Below, piece by piece: positions 17,418 to 26,668 of a DNA stretch of 42,244 bases (position 1 is the stretch's first letter; every line of letters starts with the position of its first letter). The notes under the pieces were generated by a model, which was not told the origin of the DNA, did no database searches, and saw only the letters and a list, made by a program, of their open reading frames with translations. The DNA comes from Candidatus Zambryskiibacteriota bacterium (GTDB taxonomy: Bacteria; Patescibacteriota; Minisyncoccia; Phycocordibacterales; DATDWN01). The stretch spans positions 1-42,244 of the forward strand of contig JAPLZY010000025.1 in the NCBI GenBank assembly GCA_026394775.1, read 5' to 3'. The position numbers were made by a program, and so were the translations under genes.

Positions 17418-20351
17418 ATGAAATTTGAAGAACGTTATAAAAAACTCAACGCTGAGCAGAAAAAGGCAGTGGATACCATTGAAGGGCCGGTGTTGGTGGT
17501 GGCGGGGCCGGGGACGGGGAAGACTGAGATTTTGACTTTGCGCATTGCACGTATCTTGCAGGATACTCAGACTGCACCTGAAAATATTTTGGCATTGACC
17601 TTTACTGAAGCGGGAGCTGCCAATATGCGAAAGCGCCTGGCTTCGCTTATCGGCTCTCCAGCATATCGTGTAGTGATCCAAACATTTCACTCTTTTTGTA
17701 ATAGTGTTATCCAGACATACCCTGAATTTTTCCCAAACATTATCGGCTCTGGCACTATTACTGAAGTAGAAAGTGTGGCTCTCATTGAAGAGCTTATTCT
17801 TACACTCCCGCTTTCTGTGCTTCGTCCGTGGGGCGAGCAGTTCCACTATGTCCGTGATATTGTAAGTAAAATCAGTGAGCTCAAACGAGAAGGTCTTTCG
17901 GCGACTGATTTTGCGAAACTAGTAATTGATGAAGAAAAGAAATTTGGTGCTCGAGAGGATTTGATACATGAAAAAGGTGCTCACAAAGGAAAAATGAAAA
18001 GTGAGTTTAAAAAGCTCGAACGTAAAATACAAAAAAATAAAGAGCTCTCAGATATTTACACCGCATACCAGGAAGCAGTGCATACCAAAAGACTCTACGA
18101 CTGGAGTGACATGATTATGGAAGTGCTCCGAGCCCTCCGGGAAGTGCCGGATCTCAAACTCCAGCTTCAGGAAAATCATCAGTATATACTGGTGGACGAA
18201 CATCAGGATACCAACAATGCTCAAAATGCGATTCTTGAAATCCTCTGTGATTTCCATCAGAGCCCAAATATTTTTATTGTAGGAGATACCAAGCAGGCTA
18301 TCTTTCGCTTTCAAGGTGCATCGATTGGAAACTTCCTTCACTTCAAGACACTCTACAAAAACGCAATCACTATTGAGCTTTCACAAAACTATCGCTCAGG
18401 GCAAACTATTCTCGATGGTGCTCACTCTCTCATGTCTTCGAGTACTCCGCTTGTTGCGGGAGGTCCTGTGGATACCGCACATATCCTGTACGCACAGTTT
18501 GCTCGGAGTGAATACGAGCTTGCGTATGTGAGTCAGGAAATTAAAAAACATATCGATGCAGGCACTCCAGGGCATGAGATTGCGGTGCTGTATCGCTCTA
18601 ACAAAGATGCATTTGGGATCAGCCACGCACTCTCTCAAGACGGGATTCCTCATACTATTGAATCTGATGAGGATTTGTTTGGAGATGTGTATGTCAAAAA
18701 AATTCTCGCTATCTTTGACTGCCTTCACAACTATGGTGATGATGCCTGCCTCTCTCTTGTACTTCATATGGAAGAGTGGGGAGTCGAGCCTATCAAAGCC
18801 TACCGACTGATAAAAGAAGCAAGTGCAACGAGAACTCCACTGTACGATGTGTTGAAAAAATCTGAAGACCCGAAGGTGACTCTCCTCTACGAGCAGATGG
18901 AAAAATGGGTAAAGGAAAGTCGACAGGAACACCTTCTTCAGTTTCTTGAAAAAGTCTTGCGTGAGTCAGGTCTGCTACAGTCTCTGATTGCAAGCAAAGA
19001 TGCGAGTGCGTTTTTAGGTATTGAACGCTTGTTTGAAGAAGCAAAACGAATGTCGGCAAACCGACCGGGCGTTTCTTTTGCTGACTTTATGCAGTACATA
19101 GAGACGATCAAAGAACATAAGCTTTTTATCAAACGACCAAAACAGCAGAGAACAGGGCTCGTGCGTTTTATGACGGTGCACAAGTCAAAAGGACTTGAGT
19201 TTGAACATGTCTACATAATACACGCGACAGAACATGCCTTTGGTCCAAAAAGCGACAGAGACCATTTGCCACTTTTAGATGCAGTGTATCGTCTTTCTGA
19301 TACAGAAGAAGATGAAGAAGTGCTCAGTACTGAAGATGAGCGTCGACTTTTTTATGTAGCACTCACTCGTGCTAAAAAATCTGTCTCTATTTCACATGCA
19401 CAAACGGACCTCTCTGGCCGTGACCTCTTACCTTCACCTTTTATACTTGAGCTTCGTCCTGACAGAGTCACAACGCTTGATGTATCTTCATTTGAAGAAA
19501 CATTGAAAAACAATCCAGCACATGCGTATCGAGAAGTGCAAAAAAATACAGCCACAGTGCTCGATGCGGATTTTGTGAAAGAACTTTTTTACGCACATCC
19601 GCTTTCTGTTACCGCACTCAACAACTATCTCTCATGCCCATGGAAATATTTTTATAGAAATCTTTTGCGTATTCCCTCTACTCCTGCACGACATCAGATC
19701 TACGGGACCGCGATGCATCATGCGGTAGAAGAAATGTTTAAAGCGTTTAAAGAAAGGGGGATGGATAAAAAGTTTTTGCTTGATTCATATACCCGACATT
19801 TGACGGCAGTTGGGATTTTGCGTGAACATGAATATGAAGAAGCTCTTGTACGTGGAAAAGAAGCGCTTTCGGGCTGGTTTGACCAGATAGAAGAGCCGAG
19901 CGTACCTATTGTGACTGAATATTCAATCCCTCATGTGAGTACGGCTTCTGGTATTGAACTTGCCGGTAAGCTTGATAAGGTGGAGTTTGTAAATGACGGG
20001 CATGTGTGGGTGACTGACTATAAAACCGGCAAACCAAAAAGTAGAAATGTAATAGAAGGGAAGACGAAAGAAGGGAACGCGGATATTAAACGCCAGCTTG
20101 TGTTCTATTCGCTTATACTTGGACTTCACAACCAAACAGAAATGGATAAAGGTATTATTGAATTTCTGGAACCAAATGATAGTGGGAAATATGTGAAAGA
20201 AGAATTTGTGGTCACCACAGATGAGGTAAGTGAGCTTGAGCAGACAATAGAAAAAGTGGCTGAAGAAATTACAACTTTGGCTTTTTGGGATAAAAGTTGT
20301 GATGACAAGGAGTGTGAGTATTGCGGGTACAGGAAACTTATCACAAGGTAA
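17418..20351 (+). CDS. UvrD/PcrA-like helicase with C-terminal PD-(D/E)XK nuclease and Fe-S-type cysteines
   Basis: AGPGTGKTEIL, VDEHQDTN, ALTRAKKSV; C-terminal LSCPWKYFYRN, VTDYKTGK, CDDKECEYCGYRK (AddB-like). Confidence 0.92.
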   Translation: MKFEERYKKLNAEQKKAVDTIEGPVLVVAGPGTGKTEILTLRIARILQDTQTAPENILALTFTEAGAANMRKRLASLIGSPAYRVVIQTFHSFCNSVIQTYPEFFPNIIGSGTITEVESVALIEELILTLPLSVLRPWGEQFHYVRDIVSKISELKREGLSATDFAKLVIDEEKKFGAREDLIHEKGAHKGKMKSEFKKLERKIQKNKELSDIYTAYQEAVHTKRLYDWSDMIMEVLRALREVPDLKLQLQENHQYILVDEHQDTNNAQNAILEILCDFHQSPNIFIVGDTKQAIFRFQGASIGNFLHFKTLYKNAITIELSQNYRSGQTILDGAHSLMSSSTPLVAGGPVDTAHILYAQFARSEYELAYVSQEIKKHIDAGTPGHEIAVLYRSNKDAFGISHALSQDGIPHTIESDEDLFGDVYVKKILAIFDCLHNYGDDACLSLVLHMEEWGVEPIKAYRLIKEASATRTPLYDVLKKSEDPKVTLLYEQMEKWVKESRQEHLLQFLEKVLRESGLLQSLIASKDASAFLGIERLFEEAKRMSANRPGVSFADFMQYIETIKEHKLFIKRPKQQRTGLVRFMTVHKSKGLEFEHVYIIHATEHAFGPKSDRDHLPLLDAVYRLSDTEEDEEVLSTEDERRLFYVALTRAKKSVSISHAQTDLSGRDLLPSPFILELRPDRVTTLDVSSFEETLKNNPAHAYREVQKNTATVLDADFVKELFYAHPLSVTALNNYLSCPWKYFYRNLLRIPSTPARHQIYGTAMHHAVEEMFKAFKERGMDKKFLLDSYTRHLTAVGILREHEYEEALVRGKEALSGWFDQIEEPSVPIVTEYSIPHVSTASGIELAGKLDKVEFVNDGHVWVTDYKTGKPKSRNVIEGKTKEGNADIKRQLVFYSLILGLHNQTEMDKGIIEFLEPNDSGKYVKEEFVVTTDEVSELEQTIEKVAEEITTLAFWDKSCDDKECEYCGYRKLITR

Positions 20352-20522
20352 AAATAATTTTCTAAAACCGTCCTCGCCTTTTATCAAACAAAGCGCAATT
20401 TTCTCTGCCTTGCCGCAGACTCCCTCTGGTCGGTCCTGAGTACAGGACTTAGTGCTCACGGCTAGAAAAAATTGCTGTTGTTTGAATTAAAAGTCTGCGA
20501 ATGCTTTTAGAAAATTGTTTTT
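20350..20522. repeat. long nested-hairpin element
   Basis: AAAAATAATTTTCTAAAA/TTTTAGAAAATTGTTTTT outer arms; CAAACAAAGCGCAATTTTCTC/GAAAAAATTGCTGTTGTTTG inner arms. Confidence 0.7.
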
Positions 20523-20615
20523 ACTCACTCAGGTCGTCTGTTTTTAAAACATTATCCTGAAAACCCTTTATTTAGATCCAAATTTTTGACTCATAGTTTT
20601 CTTAATGAAAAGTGC

Positions 20616-20643
20616 TTGACAATATTTTTAGGTGTGCTATATT
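20616..20643 (+). promoter_or_regulatory. sigma70-type promoter
   Basis: TTGACA-16-TATATT. Confidence 0.8.
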
Positions 20644-20649
20644 GTTGTA

Positions 20650-21140
20650 GTCAGGGACCTGGATTCCAGGCCAGTCGACTAGGTTAAATCCTATCGGTAA
20701 CCATTCCGTAAACCGTATAACGCCAGCTTTTATTTGCTAGTTTCTGGCTAGGTGTGGTGGAGTGAAATGGATTGATCATCCGTCTTGCTACTGCAGAACA
20801 TTACAACCGAAAGGGAAGTTTCCTCAAGGAGAGGTTACCTACTGAATATTGATCAGGCGAGTCCATGGCTCGCTGTAACCGGCGCCTTCGGGCACTCCCC
20901 ACATGCCCTTAGGGTGTCTGCGGCGATGCGGCCTGCGTAAGGTTGCCGGTTAAGTGCCGCTCTCGCTTCTCCCGCGCCTCTTTCGAGGCTATGAGAGCGA
21001 CGGCACTCGTTGCTCCTCGTTAGAGGAGCATGGTGGGGCGGCCACGCGTCTAACAACGCTAACCGCCCTCGACCAGAAAAATGTTCTTATAATAAAAAAA
21101 ACAAAAGCGGTACCCCTGAAGTTTAGGGTGCCGCTTTTTT
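20650..21140 (+). ncRNA. unassigned ~490-nt structured RNA
   Basis: Promoter plus intrinsic terminator; GC-rich, many stable hairpins (AACCGGC/GCCGGTT; GTGCCGCTCTC/GAGAGCGACGGCAC; GCTCCTC/GAGGAGC; GGGCGG/CCGCCC); no convincing ORF. Confidence 0.75.
21103..21140 (+). terminator. intrinsic terminator
   Basis: AAAAGCGGTACCCCTGAAGTTTAGGGTGCCGCTTTTTT. Confidence 0.85.
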
Positions 21141-21176
21141 CGCACTAATTTTTATTCAAAAAAATATAAAACAAAA

Positions 21177-21235
21177 ACCCCAAGGTCGGGTCTTGGGGAA
21201 ATAAAAAAACTCACACCAGGTGTGAGTTTTTTTTA
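21177..21235 (-). terminator. two consecutive hairpin terminators for the DsbA-like gene
   Basis: CTCACACCTGGTGTGAGTTTTTTT and CCCCAAGACCCGACCTTGGGGTTTTT on minus. Confidence 0.8.
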
Positions 21236-21238
21236 TTG

Positions 21239-21940
21239 TTATTTCAGAAGGAGATCAATCGTCCCTTTCAAATTTTCATATGGCTGAGCGCCGTTGATTG
21301 GAACTTTTGAACCATCTTTCTTGCTGATGATGATGCTGTAAGGTGTGCCTCGTGCACCTGCTTTTACACCGTCTTGGTAGTGAGCTTCTACAATCGCTGC
21401 TTTTCTTCCACTTGAGAGACATTCGTTAAACGCTGCGACATCGAGGCCGACATCTTTGGCGATAATTGGAAGTTGTTTGTCATCAAGACCATTGTTTGAT
21501 GGTGTTCTTTCGTAGAGAGTGTTTGTATATGCCCAAAATTTGTCAGGCCCTCCGAGTTCCTGTGCACATTCTGTTGCTTCGGCTTGCTTGCGAGCTTTTG
21601 AGTGAAGTTGGTCGATAGGGAAATGTCGGTATACCCACGCCACCTTACCGTCTTTGCCATACGTATCCATAACTTTTCTCATAGTAGAGTGGAACTGCTT
21701 ACAGAACGGACATTCAGTGTCTGAATATTCTACAATGACCAACTCTGCATTTGGGCTACCTACAATGTGGTCAGTGTCATCTACTTCTCGCATACCTGAA
21801 GCTGTTACGGTGTCAGGTGCAGGTTGGGCTGGGACAGTTGTTTTGCTTCCAGAGAAATATAAAGCTGCTGCGATCAGTCCACCTGCTACGACAATAGCGA
21901 GAGGAACTCCGAGTTTCTGAATTGTATTTTGTGTATCCAT
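21239..21940 (-). CDS. DsbA-like membrane-anchored thiol:disulfide oxidoreductase
   Basis: N-terminal TM; ECPFCKQFH CxxC motif; cis-Pro GTPYSIII. Confidence 0.93.
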   Translation of the reverse strand: MDTQNTIQKLGVPLAIVVAGGLIAAALYFSGSKTTVPAQPAPDTVTASGMREVDDTDHIVGSPNAELVIVEYSDTECPFCKQFHSTMRKVMDTYGKDGKVAWVYRHFPIDQLHSKARKQAEATECAQELGGPDKFWAYTNTLYERTPSNNGLDDKQLPIIAKDVGLDVAAFNECLSSGRKAAIVEAHYQDGVKAGARGTPYSIIISKKDGSKVPINGAQPYENLKGTIDLLLK

Positions 21941-21986
21941 GAGTAAAAATTTATTGATTATATAATAAGTGCTATGATTATATCTT

Positions 21987-22835
21987 ATGGGCTATATAGA
22001 CGCAATTATACTTGGAGCAGTTCAAGGTCTCACTGAATTTTTACCAGTCTCTTCTTCGGGGCATTTGTTGATAGCAAGAGCATTTCTCAATCTTCCACTT
22101 GCAGGGACACTGACGTTTGATGCAGTACTTCAGTGTGCAACAGTGCTTGCTGTTTTAATATATTTTTCTCGCGACCTATGGGGGATCGTGCTTTCTGGTA
22201 TTCGTTTTGTCTTACAAAAACCAATTTCTCATACAGAAAAAACATATCTGTGGGCGATTGTTCTTGGTACAATTCCTGCAATTGTTTTTGGCCTTCTTCT
22301 TGAATCAAAGATGGATAGTATGTTTCGAAATATACATTTGGTAGCAGCTGCACTTTTAGCAGGTAGTGCCCTAATGTATGCGGCACAAAAATACGCAGAA
22401 GAAACTTCCCCAAGGGGTACCCTTGGGGAAACCACTTCCCCTATGTCCGACATAGGGGAAAATCAAGGGCTGACCGTTAAAAAGGGAATTATTATTGGTT
22501 TCTTTCAGAGTCTTGCATTAGTGCCCGGGATCTCACGTTCGGGAGCCACTATTTCAGGAGGACTCTTTGCAGGGCTCAGTCGTGAAGAAGCCACTCGTTT
22601 TAGCTTTTTACTCTCAGTACCCATACTTGTCGGTTCAGGGCTAAAAAAGCTTCTGGAGGTCAATTTTGGGGCTCCAGACGCGCTTTTAGGGCCACTTTTC
22701 CTAGGCTCACTCGTCTCTTTTATCATTGGCCTTCTGGCTATCCACTATTTCATCAAATACCTTAAAAACCACACCCTCACCGCCTTCATTTGGTATCGAA
22801 TAATACTGGCAGTTGCTCTATTCATATTTATGTGA
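21987..22835 (+). CDS. uppP: undecaprenyl-diphosphatase
   Basis: GAVQGLTEFLPVSSSGHLLI and PGISRSGATI motifs. Confidence 0.97.
   Translation: MGYIDAIILGAVQGLTEFLPVSSSGHLLIARAFLNLPLAGTLTFDAVLQCATVLAVLIYFSRDLWGIVLSGIRFVLQKPISHTEKTYLWAIVLGTIPAIVFGLLLESKMDSMFRNIHLVAAALLAGSALMYAAQKYAEETSPRGTLGETTSPMSDIGENQGLTVKKGIIIGFFQSLALVPGISRSGATISGGLFAGLSREEATRFSFLLSVPILVGSGLKKLLEVNFGAPDALLGPLFLGSLVSFIIGLLAIHYFIKYLKNHTLTAFIWYRIILAVALFIFM
22404..22463 (+). repeat. tandem 30-bp palindromic units inside uppP
   Basis: ACTTCCCCAAGGGGTACCCTTGGGGAAACC + ACTTCCCCTATGTCCGACATAGGGGAAAAT, encoding TSPRGTLGET TSPMSDIGEN in frame. Confidence 0.85.
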
Positions 22836-22861
22836 TTTAATGTTTAAGGAGATCCAATTGA

Positions 22862-23026
22862 ATGGAAAATAAAAAAGGTAAAAATTTCCCTGGAATAATT
22901 AAGGTGTTGGGGTGGGTTATTGTTGGTACAGCCTTTGTGTACTATTTAACACAGATGATGCCACCTCCAGGCAAACTTGGACCGCAACGAAAAGTCCTGC
23001 AAGAAGCACCGAAGGATGGGTTATGA
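22862..23026 (+). CDS. 54-aa single-TM protein
   Basis: MENKKGKNFPGIIKVLGWVIVGTAFVYYLTQMMPPPGKLGPQRKVLQEAPKDGL*; stop overlaps the next start (ATGA). Below the size cut-off of the supplied track. Confidence 0.6.
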   Translation: MENKKGKNFPGIIKVLGWVIVGTAFVYYLTQMMPPPGKLGPQRKVLQEAPKDGL

Positions 23027-23163
23027 TAAGAAAAGTTGTTTGGGTCCTTACGGCTGCATGGGTGCTCGCTTTGTTACTCCTTGTTTCTCGGAAGAATAAG
23101 CCGGAGATTCCGATCATTCCCCAGACCCTTACCCCGGAAAAAGTTTCGTGGGGAAAAATCTAG
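23023..23163 (+). CDS. 46-aa single-TM protein
   Basis: MIRKVVWVLTAAWVLALLLLVSRKNKPEIPIIPQTLTPEKVSWGKI*; followed by TCCGCAGG/CCTGCGGA hairpin. Confidence 0.6.
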   Translation: MIRKVVWVLTAAWVLALLLLVSRKNKPEIPIIPQTLTPEKVSWGKI

Positions 23164-23224
23164 TCCGCAGGAGATCCCTGCGGATTTCCTATATATATTT
23201 GAAAATTAAATTTTACGTAATTTT

Positions 23225-23346
23225 GGATTTTCAGATTTGAGGCAAGGTCGCACAAAAAATTAAAAAAAGAATCGGAGGCATACTTGCTGGTATGATGAGA
23301 ATATTTTTTTAATTTTTTGTGATGAGATTGTCCAAATATGAGAATC
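23225..23346. repeat. nested-hairpin element family 2, copy 2 (inverted)
   Basis: Reverse complement GGATTCTCATATTTGGACAATCTCATC...CATACCAGCAAGTATGCCTCCGATTCTTTTT...GCGACCTTG. Confidence 0.75.
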
Positions 23347-23358
23347 CTGTTTTTAGAA

Positions 23359-23943
23359 TCATCCAAAAAGTGATTGAGTCTTGATCTCTTCCACAAGCTC
23401 CCAATGTTTCGTATCCAATTTTATTTCCTTGTTAAACGGACCTTCTTTAAAAATTAGTTTTTTGTTTTTGAGTGCATACTCATACACGTCTTTTGTAATC
23501 TTCACGTCATCGAGACAGTATTTCCGTATTTTTTCAATTTCACCAGTTCTCCACCACGCCACCGCCTCCAGTCCATTTCCACTTTTGTGTACTCCAAAAG
23601 TTCCTTCGGCCACTTGGTCGAGCTTCATACGCCTTCCGTATGCATTACGAATCTCTTTTAGAATATCGAGACTTTTTATGGTACTCAAATCTCCACGACC
23701 TTCTTTTTTAAAATATTTATTAAGCAAAGGAATATCAAAATGATCTCCGTTGTAAGTGATCAACTGATCTGCTTTTTCAAACAAAGGCCACATGAGCTCA
23801 AACTCTTCTTGGACGTATGAAGTGTAGAGACCTGTTTCGTAGTCGTACACTCCCACGAGCGAAATATCCAAATCGGCTGGATTTTGAGATCCAACATCAC
23901 TAAAAATATTCCTGGTTTCAATATCGAAAACAATCTTACGCAT
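23359..23943 (-). CDS. predicted DEDD 3'-5' exonuclease (RNase H-like)
   Basis: VFDIETRN, LITYNGDHFDIPLL, YCLDDVKITKDVYEYA. Confidence 0.85.
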   Translation of the reverse strand: MRKIVFDIETRNIFSDVGSQNPADLDISLVGVYDYETGLYTSYVQEEFELMWPLFEKADQLITYNGDHFDIPLLNKYFKKEGRGDLSTIKSLDILKEIRNAYGRRMKLDQVAEGTFGVHKSGNGLEAVAWWRTGEIEKIRKYCLDDVKITKDVYEYALKNKKLIFKEGPFNKEIKLDTKHWELVEEIKTQSLFG

Positions 23944-25225
23944 GAGACTTCGAGAGTAACTGTATGATTTCTTCCGCTTTTAACTTCTGCTCTTCACCAG
24001 TATCTAAGTTTTTAATACTGTAGATTTGAGATTTTACTTCATCTTCTCCGATAATAATTACAAAAGGGATGTGCTGTTTTGATGCAAGCTTGAGTTGGTC
24101 ACCTACTTTCTTCCCTGAAATATCTACCGATACATTGAGGCCATCTGCTCGGAGTGTATCAGCGAGACTAAATGCTGACGGTCTTTGGAGTGTGGTAAGG
24201 GTGCAAATATGTACTTGTGCAGAGTGAGTGTATGCAGGGAGGAGTGAGTGTGTTTCTAGAAAATCTTTCACTGATACATCACCCATACCAAAACCAACTG
24301 CAGGTATCTTTTGTGCACCGAAAATATCCAAGAGGTCGTTGTAGCGTCCACCACCAAAAAGAGAGCGTCTGTTGTCGGGGTGTGTGTCGAACACTTCAAA
24401 TACAATCCCGGTGTAGTAGTCGAAACCACGCATCAGGGTGGGACTAAATTCGACATTGGTAACACCCCTTTGACTTAAGAGTTCGATGAGGTCCACGATT
24501 TCTTTTGCAGCAGCATTATCTAGACCAAGGTGTGCAAGGAGACGTTCGTTTGAAGAAAGGATGCGTTCAAGCTCGGTTGCTTTATCTTCACCTATTATCT
24601 CACCGAGTGCCTGTGTATATACTTCTTGTGTAACTTTGTTTTTTTTGTCGATCAGTTTTGATGTTCTGTAGCGTTCATCTTCGGTCAGGGCAAAGTGCTC
24701 ATAGAGTGCATCTATGATTTTTCTGTTGTTGATTTTGACAACAAACATATCTTCGGTTGCTCCAAAATCTCTCAAAATTTTGTGAGCAATAGAGATGACT
24801 TCTGTATCTGCTTCATTTGACTCAACGCCAAAGAGGTCGACATTGAGTTGCCAGTGTTCTCGAAGGCGTCCACGTTGAGGTTTTTCGTATCGAAAAAGGT
24901 TGGGGACTGAGTACCAACGCAAAGGGAAGACCAGCTCTTTTTGACGTGCTGCGATCATGCGGGCGATAGTCGGAGTCATTTCTGGTCGCAATGTAACTTC
25001 TCGGTCACCTCGGTCTGTGAAAGTGTAGGTTTGTTCATTGACTATCTCTTCACCAGATTTTGCTTTGTAAAGCTCTGCTGATTCGAGAATAGAGGCGTCG
25101 TATTCAACATACCCAAAGAGTTCGACGCTCTGGCGGATCTTTTTAAAAATATAATTTTGGACGAATTTGTCTTCGGGATAAAAATCGCGGACGCCTTTGT
25201 AACTTTCTGTAGATATTTTAGTCAT
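23936..25225 (-). CDS. hisS: histidyl-tRNA synthetase
   Basis: LRPEMTPTIARM, FSPTLMRGFDYYTGIVFE, GGGRYNDL motifs. Confidence 0.96.
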   Translation of the reverse strand: MTKISTESYKGVRDFYPEDKFVQNYIFKKIRQSVELFGYVEYDASILESAELYKAKSGEEIVNEQTYTFTDRGDREVTLRPEMTPTIARMIAARQKELVFPLRWYSVPNLFRYEKPQRGRLREHWQLNVDLFGVESNEADTEVISIAHKILRDFGATEDMFVVKINNRKIIDALYEHFALTEDERYRTSKLIDKKNKVTQEVYTQALGEIIGEDKATELERILSSNERLLAHLGLDNAAAKEIVDLIELLSQRGVTNVEFSPTLMRGFDYYTGIVFEVFDTHPDNRRSLFGGGRYNDLLDIFGAQKIPAVGFGMGDVSVKDFLETHSLLPAYTHSAQVHICTLTTLQRPSAFSLADTLRADGLNVSVDISGKKVGDQLKLASKQHIPFVIIIGEDEVKSQIYSIKNLDTGEEQKLKAEEIIQLLSKSHA

Positions 25226-25255
25226 GATGGTATTCTAGCAAATAAATTGAAAGTT

Positions 25256-25378
25256 TAAAAACTTTAACGAAACATAACTTTTTTGGAGCACGGATATTTT
25301 TCTGCTGAAAAATTCCTCAAGTCTCGGCTACCCGCCTTGCGAAGTCTCCAAAAAAGTTATGATTTCGCTGAGTTTTTA
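25256..25378. repeat. long inverted-repeat element, possibly a diverged family 1 member
   Basis: CATAACTTTTTTGGAG (25273-25288) / CTCCAAAAAAGTTATG (25346-25361), 16 bp perfect; CTCAGC...CATAACTTTT shared with family 1. Confidence 0.65.
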
Positions 25379-25406
25379 GTAAGTGATTTTATGGTATTGT
25401 GAGTAT

Positions 25407-26168
25407 ATGCCTGTAATTACAATCTACAAAAAAATAGGAGAAACTCCACTTGAGGCTCTGACTCGTCTTCGTGAAAGTGTGTCTGAATACAAGGATGAGA
25501 CTTTGTCATATGCGGGGCGTTTGGACCCAATGGCAGCAGGTGTGATGCTCGTGCTTGCGGGAGAGGCGAATAAAGAAAGAGAAAAATATTTAAATCTTGA
25601 AAAAGACTACTCTACAGAAATCCTGTTCGGTATTGGAACTGATACATATGACACCCTCGGCCTCATCACCGAAGTGTCAAGGACTGTCCTTGACATTGGG
25701 GAGTTTGAAGAGCGCTTGAGGGAGAAGGTGGGTGAAATGAAGGGGACGTTCAGTCAAAAGTATCCGGAGTATTCTTCAAAGCCGGTCGACGGTCAACCTC
25801 TTTTTATGCATGCGAGAGCTGGTAAGCGAGTGGCAGTACCAAGTCACGATGTTACGCTTTCTGTTTCGGATCTAACGTCCGTTAAAATGATCAGTAGGGT
25901 AGAGCTCCTTACTCGGATCGAAAGTCAGGTCAATGTAGTGAAGGGTGATTTTCGACAGGAGCAAATTATTGTGATGTGGAAGCAAAAACTTGAAGAGTCA
26001 GAAATACAAGAATTTGTGCTTGCAGAAGTAGACCTTTCAGTTTCTTCTGGTTTCTATGTCCGCCAGTATGCTCACGACCTGGGAGAGATGCTCGGGGTGC
26101 CTGCATGCGCGCTTTCAATATTGAGGACGAGGGTGGGTGAGTGGGGGGTGGGGGATTGTGTAATGTAA
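25407..26168 (+). CDS. truB: tRNA pseudouridine55 synthase-like protein
   Basis: SYAGRLDPMAAGVMLVLAG, EKDYSTEILFGIGTDTYDTLG; likely start MPVITIYK. Confidence 0.85.
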   Translation: MPVITIYKKIGETPLEALTRLRESVSEYKDETLSYAGRLDPMAAGVMLVLAGEANKEREKYLNLEKDYSTEILFGIGTDTYDTLGLITEVSRTVLDIGEFEERLREKVGEMKGTFSQKYPEYSSKPVDGQPLFMHARAGKRVAVPSHDVTLSVSDLTSVKMISRVELLTRIESQVNVVKGDFRQEQIIVMWKQKLEESEIQEFVLAEVDLSVSSGFYVRQYAHDLGEMLGVPACALSILRTRVGEWGVGDCVM

Positions 26169-26235
26169 TTAATGCTTGTTGTAATATTACATTAGTAATG
26201 ATTCAATATTAGCAGAAAGGAGGTCGTTTTTTTTA

Positions 26236-26559
26236 ATGAACGATCAAAAGAAAAAAGTATCTGAGCTCCTTGGATTGAGAATTAAAGACGAGAGATCGAG
26301 GTTAAGGATGAACCGCGGAGTATTTGCGGAGCATGCCGGTGTCTCCGTTGGCTGTGTTGCGAGTATTGAGCACGGCGAGGTCGATATTGAAAACCCAACT
26401 CATATGAAGGTCCTTCGTGTGTTGGGTCTTACTATAAAGGCAGCAACACTTCCGCACACTAAGAGACGAAAGTGGAAATGGTTTAAGTTGTATTCCTGTT
26501 TTTCCGTTCGTACGCGTAAACTCCCTCCTCGCAATGTTTGCCAGAGTCTTCATCGGTGA
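26236..26559 (+). CDS. XRE-type HTH protein
   Basis: RBS AAAGGAGG; RIKDERSRLRMNRGVFAEHAGVSVGCVASIEHGEVDIENPTHMKVLRVLGL. Confidence 0.75.
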   Translation: MNDQKKKVSELLGLRIKDERSRLRMNRGVFAEHAGVSVGCVASIEHGEVDIENPTHMKVLRVLGLTIKAATLPHTKRRKWKWFKLYSCFSVRTRKLPPRNVCQSLHR

Positions 26560-26566
26560 AATTTGT

Positions 26567-26602
26567 TGTCCCGGGTACATAACTTGTACCCGGGATTTCC
26601 TT
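26567..26602 (+). terminator. hairpin terminator
   Basis: CCCGGGTACATAACTTGTACCCGGG. Confidence 0.6.
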
Positions 26603-26668
26603 GCAATTTTATTTGGGTATGGTTAAATAGTGCTTATAGCTGTTCCCTTTTTAAGGAAATAAGAAAAA

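Noticed and set aside
20650-21140. RNase P RNA or tmRNA
   Set aside because: No GAGGAAAGUC/ACAGAA core; a minus-strand GAGGAAACTTCCC is only a partial match. No TTCGANNC T-loop plus CCA tRNA-like domain and no convincing tag ORF.
20853-21148. Small ORFs on both strands within the structured RNA
   Set aside because: They overlap the hairpin-rich RNA, lack RBS support and have biased composition.
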